Shown here in pieces: positions 1 to 11,839 of a stretch of 64,000 bases of DNA. Where the stretch lies: positions 29,467,078 to 29,531,077 of the forward strand of contig OY755252.1 in assembly GCA_963576725.1 (NCBI GenBank), in the 5' to 3' direction. Made by a program: the position numbers and the translations under genes. The first letter of the stretch is position 1. Every line of letters begins with the position of its first letter. The notes beneath the pieces are model-generated. The model was not told the DNA's origin. It made no database searches and worked only from the letters and a program-made list of their open reading frames with translations. The stretch is from Azorinus chamasolen (taxonomy: Eukaryota > Mollusca > Bivalvia > Cardiida > Solecurtidae).

Positions 1-1550
1 CTAATTTCGACAAAACAGGAATATCATAAATATTGTTATTTGTCTAGTTATTAAAGTTTGAGTCCGTTTGGAATAAGTACAGTGAGTGGTTAAGCTAACG
101 AGTATTTAAATGAGATGTAACCGATGAAATTTCCATGCTCAACAGGACCGGTGATTTGCTGACCACTTTACAGTCACGGTATATTAGTGAGCTGTTAGTC
201 CCTAGCATATAACTCGGGCCTTCAAAATGAATGGCCAATAAATAACGAGAGATATCGGGGTTTTAATACGCGTGACTACCAACTGTTCAATATGGCAGCT
301 CATGCCATGTCTTTCTTACAGCCATTTTCTTAAAATATGTAAGGATTCTTAATTTCAAGGCATCTCTTGTCAATGCTCTGCTAGAGTTAAACGTAATTAC
401 TAGCTCTAAAGCGTCTCAGGGAAATCTTCACTTTTTAGCAGCAATCACTTTAGCCTGACCATTAAATTGCCAAACTTAAAATTACAATATCTAGTACTCT
501 CAAACATCCATAAATATTCTTCATCTTCTTTTGTTCTTGATATGTTCGTCAATATTTAGTAATATTTTGTTCTGCTTTTAATAGTCTTCTTCCTCCTCTT
601 CTCCTATTTCTTCCTCCCGACAGTTTTGTGTATATATTGCCAAACATTCATTTGCAACATTAAAATTGAAAGGGGAGGGCATTAGAACTTCGTAGAACCT
701 GTGGCCCAACCCCTTTCAATTTGTCTTGAAATAAATCATGTTTAACCTAAACTACGTAACACACAGGCTAATGAGATGCGCGAGCAGATTCACATCGTAA
801 AGACCGTTTGATTATATCGCTTTGTTGCGTCTCCCAAATGTACATTACCGCGTCAGATTAACTGGCCTGCCCATCAGTTTACCGTTAGCCTGCTTGTTGC
901 GACTGTGCTAAATATGCAAACAGTTTAGATCCAAATAAGATGCTAAACAACTCGGTGTCTCACGCCGTTCTGGGCTCTATGAAACTTGTCCAAAACTTTC
1001 ACAAAGCATTGTGCGAATCGGTAAAGTTTTATAAGTGACGCAGACGAGATACTGCACATGTGCAATGTTTCAATGCAGGCTAATATTTTAATTGCTAAAC
1101 AACACATAATTACTCATTAAAGTCTTGACACAAGGGTTCAACTTTCTGAATACCTGCAAGTGCGGCGTTTTTCCAATACATTTCTCGCAATTTAACCCTT
1201 ATTCTGTCGTTCGCGGCCAAAAAGTCATATGCAATCAGCTTTAACACTCAATCAGTATTTCTACAAAACATTGGGTCTAGCGTAATGTAGTAATTTCATA
1301 TATATCAGAGTCAGAGTTGAAGTTTGTAAACATCAGACTTTGTTTGGTTTAGTTTCTGTTGTGCTGTAAATAGTTATTAAGTTTTCATTTATTCAATCAA
1401 GCATATTATATCCTGTAAATAGAATTTACTATAATACTAGTGCCTGTTTTGGTCGTTTGGCTATCATACCGACCACAAAACCCACCCACAAAACCCAGTC
1501 ATGAACCGACTCGAGCGGATTTCATGGTTACTGTTTAATATTTATACTAA
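1..1550. other. AT-rich intergenic stretch, no gene seen
   Basis: No long open frame, splice-exon signature or RNA gene is visible. A fragment near 915-935 resembles the CAAACAGTTT-GATC half-site of the hairpin family described at 6710 and 59117. Confidence 0.6.
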
Positions 1551-1574
1551 TCAATACAATACAATACAATACAT
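1551..1574 (-). repeat. Pentanucleotide 3' tail of LINE-A
   Basis: About four and a half copies of ATACA on the + strand (TGTAT on the element strand). It follows an AATAAA-containing A/T stretch and ends the element, as microsatellite tails do in several LINE clades that lack poly(A). Confidence 0.75.
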
Positions 1575-1703
1575 TTTATTTCAGCATTAAACATTACAAG
1601 AATGTTCTTTAGCCTACAATACATACATATTTGTTAAGATTGTAGCGAGAAATATACATTTCCTTTACAGGAAGCAAACAAAATATAAATGATATAAATC
1701 AAG

Positions 1704-1900
1704 TACAGACAATCCTGTATTAAACGACCGCTAATTGAAGTACCAGGAATCCGCCCAATGCAGGTCAAAAACAATGCAGAAAGCCTATTTTGGAGCTAAA
1801 CTCACTATTCATATCATGCATCAAGCAGTCACCTGTCCTTAAAGCTAATCAAGGGTATTATATATTTATTTAGTGGTCGTTTTATACCGGATCGACTGTA
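1704..1900. mobile_element. TA-flanked MITE with about 31-bp inverted repeats
   Basis: The left end from 1704 and the reverse complement of the right end (to 1900) align over about 31 bp with six mismatches. Both start TACAG and share AAACGACC-CTAA. The element is bounded by TA on both sides, as expected for Tc1/mariner-type target duplication. It is about 195 bp, has no coding capacity, and lies inside the 3' UTR of LINE-A. Confidence 0.7.
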
Positions 1901-1948
1901 TAATCAAACATTTACACAAGTCTAAAGTTCATTCCAACTTACTGTATA

Positions 1949-3007
1949 TTAGTTGAGAGTAGATCGTCGTTTTTCAGCATAATATAAGTATTTACTTAAA
2001 CTTTTTAGGATCTTTATGGATGCAGACGACATCAGAATATCAAACTTTGTTAAGGTTGGCCAACGACAGTAGAAATTTGCAGAATATTTTCTTCTTAAGT
2101 AAGTGAATTGAGGACAAACTAAAAGAAAATGGTATTCGTTCTCAATCGCACCAGACTTACAAAAAACACATGTTCTGTTTTCTCTTGGAATCTTAATATA
2201 CCGTCCTTTTTCAATTGCAAGATTGTGTGCTGACGCTCTAAATTTACTTAATGCAATTCTATGTAACAACAGATAATCAACCGTACTTCTGCCACGAGAC
2301 GAACAATACGTGTGTTCACCAATATTTTCGTCCTTGTGCAATCGACCATTTGCAATTACAAAACCTGTACTTTTACACATCTCAAGAATTTTTCGGCCAT
2401 ACAAATCCAATACAGAGTCTTTATTTGCACGATGGGGAATATGCGATAGGTCTGAAAACAATGCATCATTGTCTAAATACCTATCAAAATCTAGCGTGTC
2501 CGCAGCGTTCGATGTGCGGCCATTCATATCGCCCGTGATATATACCTTGCCTGACAGTGAATATATTTCTACCCCGTGTTCAATTTCATCCCAATAATCA
2601 AAGTCACATGTATTTAATACAGACGAACAAGACGGTGGAATGTATGTAGAACATACGAAAACATCATCGTTGGATTCTAAAATTTGTTCTGATATTTTAA
2701 ACCACAAAATACCTTCTACATTTTTTTCAACAATTTTAACATAGTTCTTAATACAGTCTTTTATATACAATGAGATACCACCACTGTATCGACCTTTCCG
2801 TGCACCTAGAGATTTTCTACCAAAAATATGTTCACAGTGAAAACCCTGTATATCTAGATTGTAGCAAGTCTTTTCACTTAACCAGGTTTCCGTTAAACAC
2901 ACAATATCGAATTGGTTTACGAAATCGATAAAGTCACAGTCATTTAATTTCCTACATAATCCGTTTACATTCCATGAAATAAATTTCAGTTGCTCCCCGT
3001 GACCTCC
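1949..3007 (-). pseudogene. LINE-A ORF2: endonuclease fused in frame to C-terminal zinc knuckle, RT deleted
   Basis: The frame is open for 352 codons from the base after the ORF1 stop. It begins with an exonuclease-endonuclease-phosphatase domain: LKFISWNVNG carries the first catalytic Asn, LTETWL the Glu, and TGDMNGR the Asp/Asn pair. The domain runs to about residue 250 (STVDYLLLHR). It then passes with no stop into a LINE ORF2 C-terminus with a CVFC...EYHFLLVC zinc-knuckle pattern. Family knowledge places an SDH motif of the endonuclease and the whole reverse transcriptase between these parts; both are absent. The product should therefore lack nicking and polymerase activity. The first ATG is not near the start of the domain, so readthrough or reinitiation would be needed for expression. 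Confidence 0.85.
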
Positions 3008-4180
3008 TCATGTAGATTTGTCGGTATCTGCACGTGTTCCCTGGTAAATACGGCCATTGACAAACAGTTTGTCTTTCACGAGCTTCACTTCGTTTCCCTT
3101 ATCTCGTTCTTTGTCCATGATAGGATAAAGCGTTTTGCGTGCATCGCGCATTTGCTTGGGTAGTTGAACCCCGATGCCAGCATTTGCAGACTTAAGTGAC
3201 TCGGAGAATTCGAAAGATTTTGACCTGATGAGTTCTCTCTCCTTGTAATAGTGGAACTTTGCGACAATCGGTCGTGTCTTCCCTCGCATACTTTTCCCTA
3301 AACGATGAGCTCGATCAAAGGTCAACTTCGCTGCGTCCGTGTATTGGAGCTTATCGGCTATAAGCGTTTTTATCAAAGTTTCGCAATTTTCACCTTCAAT
3401 TTCTGGCAAACCATAAAACAAAAGATTGTCCCTCATAGACCGATATTCAAGATCAGCGACTTTGGTTTCCAAATCCTGCTTTTGAGTCTCGAGCGTTTTA
3501 GCATTTTCTTCCATAGACGTAAATGTACTTTTAAGTTTTTTCAGTTCAGTTTTTGTTTGCTTAAGATCAGACCTTTGCTCGTCGTATTGGCTACTGATGA
3601 ATGCGCACGAAGGTTCTACAGTAGAAAGACGACCGTCAATATTGCCGACTTTAGTTTCTAGCTCCAATATTTTATCATTTATTGATCTGACAGTTTTTTC
3701 TACACTATCAATTTTCGCAACTTGAGACTTGATTGCTGCTACATCACTGATAAGAGCCGTGGCCCATTCAGGAGTTTGGGAACAGTTCATATTCGGAGAT
3801 CTTGGAACGAACCCGGGTGACTGTGAGGGGGTGGGGTACCCACCCTGTGCTGACATTGGCATCTGCATAGCTGGGTTATTAACTGCATATCCGTTATACT
3901 GTTGAGCAAAAGCCTTATTGATATATTCTACACCGGCTGAGTCCGTATAACAGAAAGGGATATTTTGCGTACTCACATTGTCCGTGTTTACATTCTCGTT
4001 ATTGACCTGGCATTGTCCACTTGTTTTCAAATAACAGGTTTTGTTGACCCTCCCGTCTTCATTCAATGGCGAACTCGCAGGGCGTTTTGATTTTCCCTTT
4101 TTCTTCGGTTTTCCTTCAGAACTTTTAGCTGATTTTGCACTCGACATGTAGTATAAATATTCATTAATTCCCAGATTCAC
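3008..4180 (-). CDS. LINE-A ORF1 protein (coiled coil, RRM-like)
   Basis: An intact 390-codon frame. Residues 12-40 are rich in Lys, Ser and Pro and look like a basic nuclear or RNA-contact tail; M12 is an alternative start. Residues about 150-255 form heptad-rich coiled coil. The segment from about 255 (RDNLLFYGLPE) to 345 (RAHRLGK, KTRPIVAKFHYY) matches the RRM plus C-terminal domain arrangement of L1-type ORF1 proteins, which bind LINE RNA as trimers. It ends in TGA at 3008-3010, and the endonuclease frame continues directly in the same frame. The intact frame contrasts with the deleted ORF2 and suggests a fairly young copy. Confidence 0.85.
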   Translation of the reverse strand: MNLGINEYLYYMSSAKSAKSSEGKPKKKGKSKRPASSPLNEDGRVNKTCYLKTSGQCQVNNENVNTDNVSTQNIPFCYTDSAGVEYINKAFAQQYNGYAVNNPAMQMPMSAQGGYPTPSQSPGFVPRSPNMNCSQTPEWATALISDVAAIKSQVAKIDSVEKTVRSINDKILELETKVGNIDGRLSTVEPSCAFISSQYDEQRSDLKQTKTELKKLKSTFTSMEENAKTLETQKQDLETKVADLEYRSMRDNLLFYGLPEIEGENCETLIKTLIADKLQYTDAAKLTFDRAHRLGKSMRGKTRPIVAKFHYYKERELIRSKSFEFSESLKSANAGIGVQLPKQMRDARKTLYPIMDKERDKGNEVKLVKDKLFVNGRIYQGTRADTDKST

Positions 4181-7100
4181 AAATTATAGCACCAATGTCT
4201 TATTTCCAGGTGATCTTAGAAAAAAATTGACCAGCGATTTAACTTTGTATATCCCGCTACAACCTCACGTGACACCAATATCAAGATCAAGATAATTAAG
4301 TGTTTAAGCACATCAAACAGTGCAGTCAATGGTGAGATAATAGGTAAGCGATAAATTGAATGAGTTTGGTCTACTGGGTTTTCGTAGCTAATTGGATTTT
4401 GACAGTAGCGCTAATTTTATGTCAGATTAATGAACTTGTCAGACTGTGATAAATATAGCGATTTATTTTACAAATATGTAGAAATGTGCTAAATCCGGCT
4501 TTCTTATACGGCAAAGACGTACATATTTGCTTTGCAAAAAATAATAATATTACAGTCTAATCACGATACTACGGATCACGTTCGAACGAAATACCGGTTT
4601 GCTACGAATAACACCCCAGGTCCCGGCCGATTTTGTTCTTGTTTCAATTGCAAAAAGATGCAAAAGTACGAAAATGCGAAACTACGAAAAACACGTTATT
4701 GCGAGAGGTTTTCGCAGTCCCTTGAACACAAAAACAGTAGCAAAAAGATGCATTTTTACGAATCTCACCTGTGCGATGTTTTCACACTTCTGAGAGACAT
4801 TCGTCGCTCTGGACAGTCAGCATAATTATCCATTGTTGACACATCTGGCCCGCTTTAACACGTAGCGTGTTATGATCAGCACCCGTGTTTGTTTGTGACA
4901 GGATTAGACTAACTACATATCAAATGTTGCAAATGATTAAAGCTTGTATTGTGCAATTATGCACAATTACGTTTTCAATCACATCGTGTTATAAATGATT
5001 AGCATACAGGCATACTGACGTGTTTGTTTGTAGTCAATGTCTCATAGCATATAAAACTTGCAACCGTTACACTGGTCATCAAACCTGTGTCTACACTGCT
5101 TCTATACGCATATAAACGATATCACAATTTTCTATGCATTTTTTTTTATTCCTGAATAAAAATATTAATGTATTGATTCGTTTCTTGTTTTATACATAAC
5201 CCTTATGGAATGCTCGAAAGTTCGAGTTCATGTCTCTAGTTAAAGGGAGCATTTAAATACTAAAATCCTTATGCTGTCACCAAATTCTAGGTTGTCACTT
5301 CACGTTCGTCACAGAATATGGTTTGATGAAAAAGAACGAACAGAATCTTTGGAAATGACTCGTTTACTCCCTCCTATCTAGAGTTTGATGAGCTGGCATT
5401 GCGCGGTTCGTGTTTTTTACATAACCCGTTATGCACTGGCATATGACATTACACATTATGATTTGACCACCTCTTGTGTGAGGCGCGTGATACAAAATCA
5501 TTAATGTACACTGTAGTAAGCGGGAATGTGAGTAGATTGTCAAACGAGGCATAAAATATATTAAATATGTCGCCTCCATTTTATTTTGATACTGCATAAC
5601 ATTATGCTATATAATTATATAAGATATGTTTATTAATCTATCTCAAATCTGATTTAAAGCGCTAATTGTTTTTGAGACAATTTTTTCAGTGCGACCTGTA
5701 TGGTCGTTTTTCTAAAATCAAATTGAATGTAACTCCGGTTATAGTAGACTTCTAAACAAACCAAAGATATACTGTATATTAACTTTACTAACCCATTTAT
5801 TCCACATTGAAGAAAACTCGTCCATATTTCATTCTGGAAAGCCTCAAATTTTCATTTTGAGAGGGTACAGGTACTAAAATACTTTTTTGAATAAACCATT
5901 GACATCGGTAGTCCCAATTAAGGGACAAGCAGCACAAATGGGTTTATTAAATGAGTTTTCTTTTGTAAAAAAAATATGTCGTATGTATTAACTTCAAACG
6001 TATAATACACATGCAATATCTGTAATATGCACGGGTTCGTGATTATATGCCTCAAGTCTCTTATAACTCAATTATGAATTGCAGGGTTAATCTATTCAGA
6101 TACAGAAACTGTACTTTTATTATGATGGAATTCAAATAAAGAGCAAATCTCTCACGTTGTATAAATAGCAATCTAAACGTCTGTACATTTTCGCCGTTCA
6201 CTTATCAGTGTTCTTTAATCCGGCTAAGCGCGGTGTAACAAACTTGCAAGCAGCTATGTTCCGGATCAGACACCGAATAACTTTAAATTGTTTGACACAT
6301 GGGCAAATATTCCAAAAACGTGGAGAACTTTGAAAATGAATTCGATCATTTTTGCCTGCGTGAAAAGGATTCAAGGCGAACTGTAATGTTTAGCCTAGTC
6401 TGACCAGGGTTTACACCGTTTGAATTATCAGAATTAACTATACACATGCGAACTTCAGTAAATAAGTAAAACTTATTTTTCTACCCTATGCAAAAACTTG
6501 TTACACTCGTCGGACGCCGCGTCTCTGTTGATCTAGTTTTACACTGTTTGCATTGCAATAAACCCCTTCCTTTTCCTGGAGCACGGCTCATTCCTGCAAA
6601 TCGCGTATATATGTGACAGTACATTAGAGCGTATCCCTTACTACGTGACAACGGCTTGCACCGAGTATGGTACAGTTCGGTTGGAATAAATAGTATTAAC
6701 CTGACTTTGCAAACAGTTTGGATACAGATCAGACACCATGTAAACGCGACGTTTGATCCGGATCCAAACTGTTTGACACTCGTATTAAACTTTCCTCATT
6801 CACATTGCTTTTAGTCTAATCTTGAAACGATCTTACAAACAACAATACTATTATTTATGCAGACGACAATATGGCAGTGAAGGGGTAAAATCCTCAGGAT
6901 AAAATAGGCGCTGAAAGAGTTTACTTAATTTGGCGTCACACCAGGATCCAAACGATTTGCCACTTCGATCATGATGCTCAACATGGTGGAAATACGATCA
7001 AATTTTCAATCGAACCGAACCAGAACGAAACGGGAATATGCCATTTTAATCTGTGGCTGATCTGTGTGTCCTTTTACATGTAATGCTGATGATCATGTTT

Positions 7101-7297
7101 CATTTTAACTGCAAGCTAATGCCATATGCGGCAGTTGTTTTCAATATATTTCCAAAGGTCATACAATTTATAAATAATAATTTGGTAAAGGGTTATAAAA
7201 TATACGATATCATTCTAACCAGGCTAAAACAAAAAGCAAAACATATTGACACTTTCACTTTCTTGAAGAACATAAGCTACGCCCGCGCAATCCTTAA
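4181..7297. other. Intergenic, no supported gene
   Basis: Only short scattered frames are present, none with recognisable domains. 4532-4825 and 7053-7328 are open but look random. The one clear structure is a hairpin at 6710-6775; a diverged half-site lies near 6235-6290. Confidence 0.55.
6710..6775. repeat. Foldback hairpin (CAAACAGTTTGGATC family)
   Basis: The left arm (6710-6734) and right arm (6751-6775) are inverted copies of 25 bp with about four mismatches around a 16-nt loop. The outer motif CAAACAGTTTGGAT recurs in the hairpins at 59117 and 59412, so this is a dispersed family rather than a chance palindrome. Confidence 0.7.
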
Positions 7298-7400
7298 TAC
7301 ATTAAAACCTCTCTATTACGACTACTAAATTACATTATTCATTGTGTGTTTAAGACAGGTGGCTACTTAAATCAAGGTAAGAGTAAAACAGAAAACCCAT
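7298..7400 (+). mobile_element. Partial mariner-type MITE (left end)
   Basis: TA followed by a sequence matching the left end and interior of the element at 47979-48155 (AAAACCTCTCTAT...ACTAAATT, then GGTGGCT-CTTAAA). The right inverted repeat is not found. Confidence 0.5.
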
Positions 7401-8454
7401 ACAGGGGCTTTCTTTTTTACTTACACATTTCTTTAAGCTGCCGTCTGTATTTCCTACGATCAATTAGCCTTCTTTTACTGGTCTTAATAGAACGGTTTCA
7501 CTAATTCATTTGTGCTCAATTACCACCATACGTTAACTATAAAATACGTAATCACTTTCCGTTATCCCGCTTTCCAGTTTTGATAAGTCCGCCCAGTTTC
7601 AATCCAAACAATAAAATTGCCCGTAACATGATCGTTAAATCGCACCGGAGAAGTGACTTATTCCTCTTTCTTATTCTTTCGTCTAGAGGAACACCCTTCC
7701 AAACGCTTTTTTGGTTAAAGATTGTCTTCATTTAATAAGGCGTAAGTTAAGTGTAAATTATGTGCCCCGATTACAAGGCAACTGATAAGCCAGCCGCGCT
7801 ATCTTCACCTCAGAGAAGAGAGAAAGTATCAATGGAAAAGTAGTAAAGTCAAGCAGGCAAAGCCACAGTTACAGAGTGTGTGCGTGTCGGGAGGTTACCC
7901 CAGACACACACCGATTTTAGCCGTTTTGTCACATTCATTATGTGCGTGTAAAAGTGGTTCACAAGGACGGTTTGCACTTCCTTACGCAATCGATAAAACA
8001 CATAAAATATACGTATATATGACCTTAACACTGTGGACACCAAACGTTGGTGTCCACAATTCAAGATGTGTCCACAATGACTGCAACAATACAACTGCCT
8101 GTGTCCACAATGACGCAAAGATACAAACACACACACACACACACACACACGAACACACACACACAAACACACACACAAACACACACACACACAAACACAC
8201 ACACACATGCATATATACATATGATTTCAATAGCCATAGCGGTGATTACAAGCAGACATGAATAAAAAGGAAATAATTCTAAAATGAGCAATGGTAGTGT
8301 TTGTTTTAGTACGCAAAACACGTGTTATGGTAAAAGCTTTGAGTCAAACCAAAACGAAATATTCTAATATGATCGAAAGTTACACCCTGTACAAAATCTA
8401 CAGTAGAGAAAATAAAAACGATGATCAATATAATATCAAAAGAGCAATGCAAAC
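7401..8454. other. Intergenic; PLE1 tail stub and CA microsatellite
   Basis: No gene seen. About 7836-7870 matches the terminal 30 bp of the PLE1 tail (GGAAAAGTAGTAAAGTC...) and then diverges. The phrase TGTCCACAATGAC is repeated near 8065-8115. The frames here arise from the CA repeat. Confidence 0.6.
8127..8208. repeat. (CA)n microsatellite with interruptions
   Basis: About 80 bp of CA dinucleotides broken by CAAA and CGAA units. It creates the Cys/Val-rich and Thr/His-rich spurious frames on the two strands. Confidence 0.95.
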
Positions 8455-8736
8455 TAATGTACTTCACAACAGTAGGTATTAAGTGCTTGTGTGGCGGCCG
8501 TAAAAGTCGCCTCTTTTTTCATGCTCAGTGTTGTTATACTTTCTGGTCCTTCAGGATCATTAGTTTTCATGTTATTAGTTTTGAAATTTGAATACTGCTT
8601 AAGTAGGTGCTTGGGGTGAGTAGTGTTGCACTTTTAATCACTACTCATGAACAGACTCAAACAACCGAGTCTGCAATTTTCTGTTTGCATTTCTACTTTT
8701 GCTTTCGAAGGATCACACATTTTCAGAATATATTCA
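8455..8736 (-). mobile_element. REP290 interspersed repeat, near full length
   Basis: Matches the 15405-15690 copy in reverse orientation. It runs from the CTTCACAACAG-AGGT-TTAAGTGCTTGTGTGGCGGCC end, through the CAGACTC...GAGTCTG hairpin, to GGATCAC...TTCAGAA. It is moderately diverged and has no coding capacity. Confidence 0.75.
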
Positions 8737-10139
8737 CTCATTCAGACTATATTCATAAAAGTACCAACATGGACAGAAATGCATGTACATATACTCACAT
8801 GCACAGTTTATTTTAAACCACAGTTATGGAGAGATATTTGAACATTGTCTTTCATTGCGCATGTAGAGTCTACCATGCACCCAATATTTTTTTTTTCATA
8901 TGTTTCAAATGTTCAGAAAGGTCTACTTGATCAGAATTACGAATGTACTCAGGAATAAAATGTTTATGGCTATGTGTATTTTAACCGTTCCAATGGCAAC
9001 CCCCTTCAGGTTTCGTAATGATGACCAATACCTTCAAGTTCGCCCATATCAAAGCCAGACTTTTTCCTAAACCTATGAAACTGGTAACAAATCGAAGATT
9101 AGACATTGTGCTTTTGTATCCTGCGTATGTTTTGAAATGTCCTTATTTGCATACTCATGTATAGTAATGACACATTACAAATAGCCAAAAAGGATAGAAA
9201 GCCATTTTTTTGTTTCCTACAAATATCAGAAAACAACTTTTTGAAAATATTTGAGCATGACAACTAAATCCCCAGAAAGCAAAGAAAAATGAGGACCAAA
9301 ACATTAACCTTAAGTAACGTTTTAACCGTTTCCATGGCAACTCACATTTTCGTAATTAATATATGTTGTAGAAGAAACCGTTGCATATGCATAGGGATAA
9401 TATTTTGGAAGTCAAAAATTAAGCAATAAAAATATTTAAACACGATTGTATAATTTTTTATTTCGTGACTTATAGCTACTCCGAATAACTTGAATTTCAT
9501 AGTACATGATTCTTGAGGTATTTTCGGCATTGTTCATCGCGTTTCAATGAAACTATTCTAAAGGAAGTAATTTTGACTGCTTTACTATACCGTTAAGCGA
9601 AAAGGCGAACGTTTTCCCCCTCCGGTTTATTCAATAAAAACCAAAGATTAAACAATGCTGCCACAGATCATGGAAATGATATCGCAAATACTGCGGCAAT
9701 ACAACTGTATGTTTGTAGGAATACATTTGAGATGTTGATGTATGTGAACATGAGTTCCATTGTTATGTACACTGAATACACCTAGAGCATTGCAAAATAA
9801 GCCAACACCTTTGATTTCATATTTCGATCGTTTAAGGGATAGTCACAGGGAAACCGTATTCTAGCCATGGTGAACAATTGAGTGTGACTGACTGATCTGA
9901 TGTAAATGGAAAGGTGTTATCATATTACACCGATAATTCCCACCAGAAAATTAAGGCTGTATTACCTTAACATATGTTCTAACAAAATACACAAGGCAGT
10001 CCAAAGGACAGCTATATCCCCAACCGCCGCCACCTAAATTAAGACATTGACCTTAAGGTGATACAATGGGTTTTAAAACTGCATTTCATGCATTAGGATA
10101 AGACAACACAAGACAAGCTTTTAAAACAGAGCTGCGGTC
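8737..10139. other. Intergenic, no gene seen
   Basis: AT-rich. Two copies of a TTTTAACCGTT-CCATGGCAAC phrase near 8982 and 9322 hint at an old duplicated or dispersed repeat. The open frames at 9155-9530 have no recognisable domains. Confidence 0.5.
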
Positions 10140-11267
10140 AAAAAGGAGATATGTTGCCTCTAATGGAAATTGGGCTGCTTTCGCCGACATTTCAACGTGG
10201 TTGACATTCAACCTTCCAGTTGTTAAGAAAATAGGACGCGGAAACAAATATAATGGAAACTGAAGGTAAGAACACGACTTTCAAATGTGACCTTGACCTT
10301 GAGCCGACATGACTGCCACATGTGTTCTGCACATCATCTCAATTCGGTTAATATCTGACTCAAGTTTTATGAAAATCCTTCAAATGGTTTAGAAGATATG
10401 GAGCAGACACGAAATGTAATGGAAATTGAAGATTAAATCACTTGGCCTTCAAATGTGACCTTGACCTTGAGCCGACATGACTGCCACATTTGTTCTGCAC
10501 ATTGTCTCAACGTGGTTAACATTTGAGGCAAGTTTCTTGAAAATCCTTAAAGGGGCATAGGAGATAACGAAACTATAATGGAAATTGAAGGTAAGAACAC
10601 TTGATCTTCAAATGTCACCTTGACCTTGAGCCGACATGACTGGCACATGTGTTCTGCACATCGTCTCAATTTAGCTAACATTTAACTAAACTTTTATGAA
10701 ATTCCTTCAAAGGCTTTAGAAGATATGGAGCGGACACGAAAATGTAACGGAAATTAAAGGTTAGAACACTTGACCTTCAAACGTGACCTTGACCTTGAGC
10801 CAACATGACTGCCGCATGGGTTCTGCACATCGTCTCAATTCATTTAATATTTGACTCAAGTTTTATGAAAATCCTTCAAAGGGTTTAGAAGATATGGAGC
10901 GGACACGAAACTGTAATGGCAACTGAAGGTTTAAACACTTGACCTTAAATGTGACCTTGAACTTCAGCCGACATGACTGCCACATGCATGTGTTCTGCAC
11001 ATCGTCTTAATTTGGTTAACATTTGACTCAAGTTTTATGAAAATCCTTCAAAGGGTTTAGAAGATATGGAGCGGACACAAAAATGCAATGGAAATTGAAG
11101 GTTAAAACCCTTGACCTTCAAATGTGACCTTGACCTTGAGCCGACATATCTGCCACATATGTTCTGCACATCGTCTCAACTTGGTTAACATTTGAGGCAA
11201 GTTTCTTGAAAATCCTTCAAGGGGTATAGGAGATATGGAGCGGACACGAAATTGTTACGGACAAACG

Positions 11268-11298
<31 letters not shown>

Positions 11299-11345
11299 GA
11301 AGGCCATTCCTATAACTCCCCCTCCGCTATGCGGTGGGAGATTAA
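10140..11345 (+). mobile_element. Pearl-like element A with about 165-bp core repeats
   Basis: About seven imperfect tandem units, marked by TGACCTTGACCTTGAGCCGACATGAC near 10288, 10457, 10617, 10785, 10947 and 11126 (spacing 160-179). The array ends in GGACA(GACA)n at 11262-11297 and then a C-run/G-run hairpin (CTCCC...GGGAG) at about 11319-11341. This layout (core tandem repeats, tetranucleotide run, conserved right end) is that of bivalve pearl elements, whose cores relate to BIV160-type satellites and which are thought to be Helitron-derived. Confidence 0.75.
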
Positions 11346-11839
11346 AAAGGGATAGACATGCTAAGGCACATAATGCATTAAACCTACAGCAGGGGAAAGT
11401 AATGTCGGAAATTTAGTTTTTACACAAAACAACATATTTTCAAGAACAATAACATATGTATGTACACTAATGGTTCCTTATCAGGTTGATACCAATGATT
11501 TCGGGATCAAAACGACACCAATGTTAAGGCAATATTTTGATATTATTTTCTTCCTAACTACCCTACAGCTTGAGCCCTTAACCATCAGACGATATAATCA
11601 AAGATCAATCATTAAATAAGGAATGGAAAAGTCATTTCAAAATACAGTGCATTTCTCACAAGCTGCTTTATGGCCAAAGTCATGAATGGGTGGTCATTAC
11701 TAAGAACATAAAGCTTAACATATTCCTGTCTGATATCGTTAAATACAAGTAGTATACTAGAGTTTTTTGTCACGAAAATAGATCCCTCTCGCACCAACAC
11801 ATACACACTGCGACATATTGTCACATTTCTGTACATATG
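11346..11839. other. No gene; spacer between pearl-like arrays
   Basis: Nothing recognisable, apart from the start of the next element's left region near 11840. Confidence 0.5.

Larger units (their letters stand above)
1551..4180 (-). mobile_element. LINE-A: internally deleted non-LTR retrotransposon
   Basis: On the minus strand this reads as ORF1 (RNA-binding protein), an endonuclease domain, a C-terminal zinc-knuckle segment, a 3' UTR, and a short pentanucleotide tail of TATTG units at 1551-1574 preceded by AATAAA. The domain set is that of an L1-like or Ingi/Nimb-like LINE; clade is inferred only from the look of the proteins. The whole reverse transcriptase is missing although both ends are present, so this copy is non-autonomous. 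The 5' limit is not resolved; it may extend to about 4300. A small TA-flanked mini-transposon (1704-1900) sits in the 3' UTR. Confidence 0.85.

Noticed and set aside
7053..7328. 91-codon frame as a host gene
   Set aside because: It has no recognisable domain or splice context, and its 3' end runs into a MITE fragment.
7849..8321. Overlapping Cys/Val-rich and Thr/His-rich frames on both strands
   Set aside because: They are translations of the CA microsatellite at 8127-8208 and have no domain content.
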